Source: Typhlomys cinereus
Taxonomy: Eukaryota; Chordata; Mammalia; Rodentia; Platacanthomyidae
Assembly (NCBI GenBank): GCA_023101885.1
Contig: JALPQD010000125.1
Location: forward strand, 5,439,140-5,503,139
Direction: 5' to 3'
DNA: 64,000 bases
Positions 55,829 through 64,000 of the stretch are shown in pieces. The notes beneath the pieces were generated by a model. The model was not told the origin of the DNA. It searched no databases and saw only the letters and a program-made list of their open reading frames with translations. How positions within the stretch are numbered: the first letter of the stretch is position 1; each line of letters starts with the position of its first letter. The translations under genes and the position numbers were made by a program.

Positions 55829-57870
55829 ATATATTTTATTCATTTAAATTTCTGTTATCTGAATCTTGTAATTATTTATTCCATATGTGGCTTCTTATTT
55901 CATCAGAATATTAGCAGTATCCTGACCACCGCTGGCAAATTATTGCAAGGTAATAAATATTAAAATATACCGAGTAAATTAATTGATTTTAAAATTGATT
56001 ATACTATTTTAATTTGCCTCATTGTGTGAATGTATCCAATGTATCTTTTTAATTTGACCTTTGAGAAAATGCTGATGCTTCTATATAGTTATTTCTCTTA
56101 TTATACCATTATTGATGATACAGGACATTTTCATATTAATGATTACATTTTAGAACAATTACATCTATTCTTGTGTGAAAAAGTAGAAAGACATGTGCAA
56201 TTATGGTAAAAACCATGAGTTCAAAGACTGTTACTATTCAAGCTTGCAAAAGACAGTTTATCTTCCTGAGCTTCAATATCTTCCTATGTAGATTCCAGAT
56301 AAAAACATTAGTTCTGCTTAAGTCCATAAGATTGTTCGGAATGTGAAATTATACCAAGTATTTATGAGAGTACTTTGTAAATGGAATGTGCAAGGTCTTA
56401 TTGTTAAAATTTAATATACTAGTTCGTTGCCTAATGGGCCAAAGTAGTTAATTGTTCTTCCAAGATTAATTTATTTTTAGAAGTGGGGAGAATTCCACGC
56501 AAGGTGCTGTGACTAGATAATAATAATTCAGTTGTTCCTCATCAAATCCCTTCATAGGAGACACAGAACACTTTTTTCTGTCTCATTAATCTTTAACATG
56601 GCTCTGAATCATTAGACAACCTGATAAGTACTGCTCAGATTTCTATGGCTGCAACAAGTGAAGCACTAAAAGGTTGTGTGACCCTCTGAAAGTCACAGAG
56701 CCAAGTGGAGTTGCTGCTGAAGGGACTTGAGAATCTTACTTGTGACTGCAAACTGCCTACTGTGTATGGTTACCAGCACTAGTGAGACTGCAACCAGGAA
56801 CCCAGCACACAGATTTTCCTAAGTGGGCTGCTCTCTACCAAAGATGTTTTATTATTGGATTCCAGATGAAGTGCCCAGAGGAGATTTGTTGAAGAACAAG
56901 GTCCAAAAGCCTCACTGAAGATTGGCTAGGCAAAGAATCTTTACTAATAGATACTCTAATCATCTCAATGAGATAATTATTATTCTTACAAGTATTTATA
57001 GTAACTATTGATTCATAGCTATCATCAGTATTAAAGTAATTTTGATCATTAACAGTCACTAAACATTAATGAGACTATTACAGTTGTTGTGGAAGTCTGG
57101 AGTAACATTTAATGTCCTCTTTTCTTCTAGTGTCAAAGAGTTCTTTCATTTTCAGGCCTTGGGTTTGGGTTTTGTCTTTGAGATTTGCCAAGCAAGTGGA
57201 ACGTAACTAGATGCTATCAAAATTCAGATGTTGTATGACTGACACCGTTTGATCTATCTATTGCATGAAACCCATAAGCCCCAATGTCAGCTATCCATCT
57301 AAAGAGCAACAAACCTGCCTTCATTATATACTTGAGTCCATAGTCATCAATATCCCTGTCTAATCAAAACTATTCTGGCTGACTCATAGACCTGTAAGTG
57401 AGAAAAATAAGTGCCTTGCTTCGTAGGTCATTTTGCTTCACAGTGATTTGGTATTTAATGATAGTTCACTAATCTGGCTTCTTTCATGTCTAGTGGAACT
57501 TTAGTATAAAATTGGTTATGGCATTTCTTAATTTAAAAAACACAAAAGGGCCTTTAAAGCAAGATCCTTAAACATAGTTTACTTTCTGTTAGGGACATTT
57601 ATAAAGCTGAACTTGGAAGTACATGGCTATTGTATTAGATGGGTACCAAAATAATTGTGCTTTTTTGCATTGTTGGAATTTATCATTTGATATTAAATAC
57701 ATATGGCTGCACTATACATCATTTTATTGTACATTTACCTTTTATGCTTTTATTTTTCCTAATGGCTTAATGCTTCCTGTTTATTTATTCAAGTCAGTGG
57801 AAGTTATGTTAATAAAAAGCAATTTGAAAGATTTTCTTGGAGTCTAAAATGGGTCAGAAAGAAGTAGATA
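55829..57870. other. Unique DNA with MIR-like relics
   Basis: 56255-56400 (TTCCTGAGCTTCAATATCTT CC, then AGTATTTATGAGAGTACTTT G) and 56660-56750 (AAAGTCACAGAGCCAAGTGG) resemble parts of MIR elements. Otherwise no gene or repeat was recognised. Confidence 0.4.
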
Positions 57871-58059
57871 CTACTCACACCATCTATCTGGCCCAGTAAC
57901 TGTAGCAAAGGCACATTCAGAGGTGAGAGCCCTGAAGATGAGGACCACATCTGCTGCCACACTGCTGCTGCCACTGGAAGATACCAGTAGCTGAATGAGT
58001 GCAGTCATCAAAGCTTGCCCTTGTACAGCTATGCCAGTACTTGTCGATTTCACAATCAT
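57871..58059 (-). pseudogene. Possible coding remnant, unknown family
   Basis: A minus-strand frame of 62 codons has a protein-like, GC-richer make-up (GQALMTALIQLLVSSSG; AADVVLIFRALTSECAFA) and contrasts with its AT-rich surroundings. Upstream in the minus direction (58060-58300) similar composition continues, but in shifting frames with stops. It could be a processed-pseudogene fragment; I do not recognise the parent. Confidence 0.25.
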
Positions 58060-61000
58060 TCAGCATTCATAGCAATTTGGAAAGTGACAAGGCTCCATAG
58101 GTAAGTGGCTGCCTCATGAGCTGGCAAAAATGTATGGTTTTTCAACTGTGGTCTTCTCTGGCTCTAGGCAACAATAAACTGATCCTGAATTCTACTGCAA
58201 TGTATGATGTAAGATGGATTTTGCAAGACAGCCAGCAATGACCAGTTCAGAGGCTGAACAATAAATGACTCTAAAACCTATCCCAAAGCCAAGCTTGCAT
58301 TTGAAAAATGGTTCTTATTTGATTAATAAATATGTGTCTTAGCCATATTATAATAATTTAAAATTCATGGTCCAGACCATAATTTCTTAATTGTCCCTCT
58401 GCTGATCTGTTGACAGCCTAATCCACCAGGCTTTCTGAATCCCAGTGAAATCATAAATCTGAGAAATATGCATGGTAAATCAATGAAGTGTGTTGCCAAG
58501 TGCCTCACTCACAGTCAGCATTGGTTGACAGAAAGGGTCCACCACTTCATAACAACTCCTGACCCGAATTCTTACAACGAACTCTTCAAACATTGAACAA
58601 TGATCTCCAGGTTTCGCCTTATTGGTTATATTCACCTGACCTTTAACCAATTGGCTACTATTTCTTCAAGCATCTTGATCACTTTTTGTAGGGGAAAGAA
58701 ACTCTTTCATAACCAGCAAGATTATAATATAGTTTCCTGAAATTTATCAAATTATGAAACACAGATATTTTAAACTGTACTGGAGAAAACAAATTTATTA
58801 CTTATTGTAAAAATGCAAGTGACCAGGCACATGTTAATTCAGACAATCCTCGTTTCCTATGCAAAAAATGAAATTAAAACTTTTTAGGAAGAAGATTCTC
58901 AGCCAGAGAAAGAGTAAGGATGAGGTAGTACAATATGGGAAGAAAATGACAGAAATTCCATTTATCCATATACAAAACTGTCTAAGAAATAAATAAAAAA
59001 AGACTCTGGGTATTAAAGGTAATTTAAAGGAATAAAGTTAATTTTAATATACATTTGTATATTTTTGTGAGTCATTGCCAGACAAGAGCTATTACTTTAA
59101 CTTTCATAAAGAAGGGATCAGTTAACTATTACTCAATCTCAGAAGAAAAATCATTTGGCAAAAGTAGCACTGAGAGCTCAGGAATGAAGGTGTTGCAAAT
59201 GCTAAACTGATAGGCAATGATTAACTTGAGTGGAATAAAAAAGAAAAGGACAGATAGGAAATGTGTGCGAGAGGCTTTTCTGGAGTTGCTCTATTTGATA
59301 TGACAGCTGATTAAATGTGACTATGAGTTCAAAGTGGTCTGAGTGAGGCCTTTGCTGGCTGTCAAGAAGAGATGTCATTCTCAAAAATGTGGGATCCAGA
59401 GAAGGATGACTAGATAGTTAGCATGATGGAGAAATAATGAGTTTCATTTTTTAACATATTGACTTTGAAGTTCAGATGAGGGTTTGCGACATTGACATTA
59501 AACAAGAGGCCCAGACAGTTATTAAAAACAAAACAGAAAAATAGACAAGGAGCAAGGAATAACTGGCCCAAAGTTAAACAACAAATCCAGAACACAATAT
59601 TAAAACCAAAGAGTCTGAATTGTACAACTTGTGTATGCTTTTGCAAGGGGTTGGTTCTGAAGTCTTTGGCCTGTGCCTGCCCAGCAGCTTATCACACTGC
59701 TGTCTAAATGACTCCTTGCCAGGGTTGCATATTCTCCCAGTGCATTTAATATTGTTATTTGTGTTATTGATATTAAAAAGTTATGAGCAAAGGGGTGATG
59801 GAAGCAATCTGTTTAATATGGTGCTTTTTTAGGGGGCAGTCCTTGACATCGCTGAAATTCTGTTTTTTCAGGCATACAGAAAGTATTAAGTGGCAGCGAT
59901 AACCACCTCCTCCCCTGTCCCTGCAAGGAAGGAAGAAGGCTGTACACTTTTGTGCTGGTGGTAGTATGCTTTTAAAGTTCTTTCTTATATAATTAATTAG
60001 CTCCCTAAAGTAAGTTACATAAGTAAAGTAAGGAGGATTAAGAGGAGGAGGGAAGGAGGAAGAAAGGAATAGAAAGAAGGAGGGAGAAAGAGAGGGACGG
60101 TTAGAAAGAGAAAGGGGAGGACAGGTCTGGGGACTTGCACACCATAAGGCATAAAACCAAAAAGATCTGGCAGAGACTAGTGGCCTGTAAGTAACTATAT
60201 AAGGGTCAGAGCCAAAAAGTAGATAAAAAGACTTTTTGGGTAGAGCCAAAAAGTAGACAAAAAGACACCTTCAAGTTCTAGAGTCCCTTTTATGCAGAAA
60301 AGAACTGCCTTCTTTGCTTTTCACTTAAACCTCAAGTGATTTATTCATGAGGTCTCTGTCCCCCAGTTCATGTTACTATTGAAGATATGAATGGCTTACT
60401 GTCCAGTGTTTTTATATAGACATGAGTGTAGCACTTTCTTATCTCCCTTATTCTCTTAGCATCTACATCTTCTTCCATATTATAACACAATGATGTGTGG
60501 TCCCTAGCTAGACCTTCACTTTCTAGCCTCAAGACTATTGCTTTCTTTGGTCTTAAGCTTTTTAAGGCAATAGGTCATCAAAACTGTAGATTTGTTTTAG
60601 AGGAAAAAAAATGTACCAAGACCACTGTTTCTTTACATAATTCTGTTCCAGACCTTTTTACGTGAATTCCTCATTTAGTTCTTCTATAACCATTACATAA
60701 TTTTAAAAAGTAAATCATATATTCTATAAATAGCAGTGCGTTAGGGTCTGGATGCAATGACATGCAATTCGACACTGGACCATATGTTCTTCACTAATAT
60801 ACTATTTTGCCTATCAAACATCAGGATAGTATAAAATATTATTTTGAATGAGGAAGCATGTGTGAAGGATAAGATAAAATACTTAGCAATTTCAAGTAGC
60901 TTTTTGAGCATGTTTCACATGGTAATAAAACTGCTCTGAGTGTTTACGTGGTGCTATCTTGGGTGAAGATGAGAATTTTGGAAGTTGCCATGCATGAGCA

Positions 61001-61119
61001 TTTTAATTGTGGAATTCTAGTGGTCATTAGATTCTTCTTTCAGTTTTAAGACCTCTCTGCATACATCCCCGTGAAAGTGGACACTGTGATGCTACAGTCT
61101 CTCACACGAAAACATTGTG
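58060..61119. other. Unique DNA; short duplication and GA tract
   Basis: A 34-bp-spaced direct repeat lies at 60208-60267, and a GA-rich stretch at 60030-60120. 59540-59630 has a faint MIR resemblance (CTGGCCCAAAGTTAAACAAC). No gene was found; a 158-codon minus-strand frame at 59773-60249 crosses the GA tract and has no domain. Confidence 0.4.
60208..60267. repeat. 34-bp-spaced direct duplication
   Basis: AGAGCCAAAAAGTAGATAAA AAGAC at 60208 recurs as AGAGCCAAAAAGTAGACAAA AAGAC at 60242, one mismatch. Confidence 0.9.
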
Positions 61120-61250
61120 GCTATCAGTAGTTCTTAACTTTTTGTGCATCAGAAGCTCCTCTGAAAGACACAATATAAATATGTAGGCCCGTCCCAGATA
61201 TTTTGGCCAAGTCTGAGTCAGCACTGCATGTGTAAGTAGTGCTGAGACAT
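61120..61250 (+). mobile_element. MER5A-like DNA-transposon relic
   Basis: AGTAGTTCTTAACTTTTTGT GCATCAGAAGCTCCTCTG, then GGCCCGTCCCAGATATTT and GAGTCAGCACTGCATG, follows the order of MER5A (hAT-Charlie) sequence ('ggttctcaa.cttt.gtgcatcagaatcacctg ... ggcccca'). Non-autonomous and ancient. Confidence 0.55.
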
Positions 61251-61892
61251 CTGGCGCCTTGATATTTAATGATGTTTTATGTGTATATTATGCCTGCAAA
61301 AGGCATCATCATGCCAGTACCTACCTCATAGTCTGGTCCTGGGGGACAGTTGACCCACTGAACTCCATGTCACTTTATGCTGTTCAATCCCAGATTGTTA
61401 CTGAGACAGCTTCAGGCAGAGCCCTGTATGCTGGCTGGCTTCCTCCAAAGGAAGCAGCAATCCTCATGACTGACAGATTCTGCTCTCTCTCACCCTCAGT
61501 CACATATGATGTGATTCAGTAACACCAGACAGACTTCTGATATCATATGGGTCAATCAGTGATCGCTGTCATACTATAAGAAAGAAGCTGCCCAGAACCT
61601 TAAAAAAGAGGAGCTATCATTTAATCCAAAACTTATAAGGAAACTAAAATCAAGCCATTAAACCTTAAAGCTTAAATAGAATTATATAAATTTAAATTCT
61701 ATATAGCTGTCAAATACTGAGGAAAAAGTAGAAAATTGTGTGATATAGCAATGACTAGGAAACCATAATCCAAAAGGAAAACATGGATAACCATACCCAT
61801 GTTTTACCTAGATGTTTGCTGGATTATCTGACAATTGCCTATAACAGTTGTCACATAAATCTCTCAAAAGCCAATTGCAATTTCTCTTTACT
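61251..61892. other. Unique DNA
   Basis: An 87-codon plus-strand frame (61259-61522) shows no motif or splice support. Otherwise AT-rich, nothing recognised. Confidence 0.35.
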
Positions 61893-61899
61893 AAGTGAA

Positions 61900-62271
61900 T
61901 GTGATGATTAATCTTGATCATCAACTTGATTCATTTATAGTCACCATGGAAATTTAGATCTGGGCATGTCTATGAGGGTGGTCTTGATTAGTTTAATTGA
62001 GGTGGGAAACTCCACCTCAATATGGTGGGGTCATTTCATGGGCTGGAGATCTGGACTGAATGAGAAGAGAAGCTGAGTTTAGTACAAACATTGATGTCTC
62101 TCTGCTTCTTACATATGGATGCATCATGATCAGCTGCCTTGGCTTGTGTTGCCCAATGTCCCCATCATGACAGAATGCAGCCCTGTACCACACACCACAA
62201 GAAAACTCTCTTCCTTAAGTTGCTTTTGTCAGATCTTTTCTGTTACAGCAAAAGATCAAGAAATTAATACA
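61900..62271 (+). mobile_element. Solo ERVL-type LTR (MLT2-like)
   Basis: Starts TGTGATGATTAATCTTGATC ATCAACTTGATTC, a hallmark of MLT2/ERVL LTRs, with a TCCACCTCAATATGGTGGGG block and an end TGTTACAGCAAAAGATCAAG ..AATACA. AAGTGAA occurs at 61893-61899 and at 62275-62281, which may be the TSD if the LTR runs to 62274. Confidence 0.7.
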
Positions 62272-62378
62272 GTAAAGTGAAAGAACATACTGAAAATTCT
62301 TTTAACTAAACAATAAAACTAAAACATCAGGAAAGAAATATAAGTTATGAAAAAAATAAGTAGAAATAACAAAATATG

Positions 62379-62438
62379 GGCTGGAGAGATAGCTCCATGG
62401 TAAAAGTGCTTGTGGCACAAATAAAAAGACCAGCTTTC
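62379..62438 (+). mobile_element. B2-like SINE, 5' part (interrupted)
   Basis: GGGCTGGAGAGATAGCTCCA TGG head, then GTGCTTGTGGCACA. It stops at AAAGACCAGCTTT and its body resumes at about 62986 (AAAGACCAGATTTGGATTCC CAG). Confidence 0.65.
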
Positions 62439-62497
62439 GGGCTAGAGAGATGGCTCAGGGGTTAAGATTCTGCCTCTAAAGCAGAAGATTCTGAGGA

Positions 62498-62752
62498 ATC
62501 TTAGAGGGTAGGGCTAGAAAGGTGAGGTGGAGTGTACCTATCAGTGGGTCTGCCCAAGTGGGAAGGCCACTTGGTCTGCCACAGAGACCTGAACCCCCAC
62601 CAGAGAAGATGATCCAAAGGGAACCCCAGGAATATAAGCAGAGAACAGAATGGTAGAAGGGAGTGGAATGCATTAATGAAGGGAAAGGAGGGTAGGAGAG
62701 ATTATTACTCATTGCGTTTGTAATACTAGGAAAATAAAATAAAATAAAATCT
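62498..62752 (+). mobile_element. LINE-1 3' end inside the second SINE
   Basis: GGTGAGGTGGAGTGTACCTA..., a purine-rich middle (GGAAAGGAGGGTAGGAGAG) and an AAAATAAAATAAAATAAAA tail, with AATCTTA on both sides (about 62494 and 62747) as a short TSD. It makes this a three-layer insertion. Confidence 0.5.
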
Positions 62753-62863
62753 TAACATGGAAAAAAAGGAAACCACCAAGTGGAAATGGCAGCAGCCTGC
62801 CCTTCCAGTCACCTTTGGTCCTTCACTGGGCCACACAATGCCCTCTGATACACACGATCTCTC

Positions 62864-62865
<2 letters not shown>

Positions 62866-62918
<53 letters not shown>

Positions 62919-62960
62919 ATGAATAAGTAAATAAGTAAATAAATAAATAGACAAATATAT
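62866..62960. repeat. (AAAT)n microsatellite
   Basis: More than 20 AAAT/TAAA units, expanded from the A-rich SINE tail; TAG, GAAT and AAGT variants occur towards the right. Confidence 0.95.
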
Positions 62961-62984
62961 AAATAAATAAGTAAAGTATTTTTT

Positions 62985-63270
62985 TAAAGACCAGATTTGG
63001 ATTCCCAGATCAGACGTAAATGCTCCTTGTGGGCATGGTGGCTCACCTATACTTCTAGTCTCCAAAGGTGGAAACTAGACATTCCTAGAGCAAACTGGCT
63101 AGCAAAACTATCCCTATCACCAAGCTATGGGTATTATTAGAGACCTGTCTCAAAGGATCCAGGAGCAATTTTGTGTGATTCCTAATATCAGCCCCTAATC
63201 TATGCACACACAGACACACACGCATACGGGAGAGTACATATACATATATTCATCCACACATATACAATGA
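62985..63270 (+). mobile_element. B2-like SINE, 3' part
   Basis: Resumes the SINE begun at 62379: GATTTGGATTCCCAGATC (B-box-like), GTGGGCATGGTGGCTCACCT, then a CACACACAGACACACAC stretch and an A-rich end. Confidence 0.55.
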
Positions 63271-64000
63271 AAATGAAAAAAGAAAAGAAAAAGAAATCTA
63301 AATTTATGTAGAAGACAAAATTTGAAAGTACCAAGTCCTCAATAGTAAAGAAGACATATTAAATCAGAGAGTTTGAAGAAAGACCAATAGAATATTCTCA
63401 ACTCTCTCAATTGGAGAAATGGTCACAATAAACTAAAAAAAAAGTGATGTCTTAGATTATTATATGTGGACTAATAACTAATGTTTAACATTTTATCATT
63501 AGGGGTCCAGAAGAAAAATGAAAGGCAATGATTCTGAAAATTATTAAAACCGTTTCAAATCTCACCAACAACACAAAAGCCAGATGCAGAAAGCCCAAAC
63601 AAACCCCAATTATAAAAGTTTTAGGGAAATCTGTATGAACACCTAACAGCAAATTTCTGGATACTAAAGACTAAATTAAAATTTTAAAACAACTGGGAAA
63701 ACCAAAGTCTTATAGAAGCACTGAATTATCAGGGAAGGAAAGGAACTTGGAATGAAAGCAGACAATTTTTAGAGTAATTGAAGAAAATTCTGCAAATAGA
63801 AAATGACAAACGAATGCTATTGTCATAGAAAAAAATGTAATTAAACCTGAGAAAAATCCTTACCCTTTTGATTTTAGACATAAAAGATGCCATGTTTACT
63901 GATGTTCATTGTAAACTGTCCTAACACAGCGTTATGGTCTGAATTCAAAATGCCCCCTCCTGCCAATAAGCTCTTGTGTTTGAGCACTTGATCCCAAGCT
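63271..64000. other. AT-rich unique DNA; LTR-like start at the edge
   Basis: No gene recognised. The last ~65 bp (GTTATGGTCTGAATTCAAAA TGCCCCCTCCTGCC ... TTGTGTTTGAGCACTTGATC) resembles the start of another MaLR/MST-type LTR cut off by the window end. Confidence 0.45.

Larger units (their letters stand above)
62439..62984 (+). mobile_element. Second SINE inserted in the first
   Basis: GGGCTAGAGAGATGGCTCAG GGGTTAAG head, an A-box-like TGGCTCAGGGG, a B-box region lost after GATTCTGAGGAATC, and a long (AAAT)n tail (62866-62945). The flanks AAAGACCAGCTTT (about 62425-62437) and AAAGACCAGATTT (about 62986-62998) act as TSD. It was itself split by a LINE-1 end. Confidence 0.6.

Noticed and set aside
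59773..60249. 158-codon minus-strand frame
   Set aside because: Much of it crosses a GA-rich low-complexity tract; no domain, no splice or promoter support.

Overview
The window looks like a mammalian, rodent-type genomic segment with no gene that I can name. Evidence for a rodent is a clean ID-type SINE (tRNA-Ala-like head plus A-tail, 48476-48565), several SINEs with a B2-superfamily head (GGGCTGGAGAG.TGGCTCAG), ERVL-MaLR LTRs of ORR/MST type, and LINE-1 elements at several levels of decay. Co-occurrence of ID with a B2-like family carrying an internal CA repeat would suit a non-murine rodent such as a dipodoid, but that is inference. Most short open frames here are chance or lie inside repeats; the window is probably intergenic or a large intron.

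Layout. 1-8500: mostly unique AT-rich DNA with old SINEs, a (CA)n tract and one exon-like antisense block (4336-4510). 8500-10700: back-to-back LINE-1 3' ends. 10700-16700: mainly unique sequence with CT-rich tracts and a possible conserved AT-rich block. 16735-18525: an old antisense LINE-1 split by an unclassified ~0.7 kb insert. 20199-20509: first CA-bearing SINE. 22495-25275: antisense LINE-1 carrying a short LINE-1 insert and a SINE, both with target-site duplications (TSDs). 25405-37535: the central structure, three LINE-1 elements nested in one another; the innermost (27999-34730) is full length with a 16-bp TSD but decayed ORF1 and ORF2. 37735-42100: an older LINE-1-type 3' UTR holding a solo LTR and a complete two-LTR MaLR element, then another LINE-1 fragment with its own TSD. 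43543-44990: ERVL-type LTR and internal region. 45003-47290: an uninterrupted antisense LINE-1 that serves as an internal reference for the nested copies. 48476-64000: a young ID element, a possible decayed coding remnant, two more CA-bearing SINEs, a long TG tract, solo LTRs, ancient MIR/MER5-like relics and a second nested group (62380-63270).

The main biology is retrotransposon stratigraphy. Insertion order can be read directly from TSDs and from uninterrupted copies of the same family in the same window. No CRISPR array, operon, rRNA or functional tRNA gene was seen, and I found no convincing new gene system.
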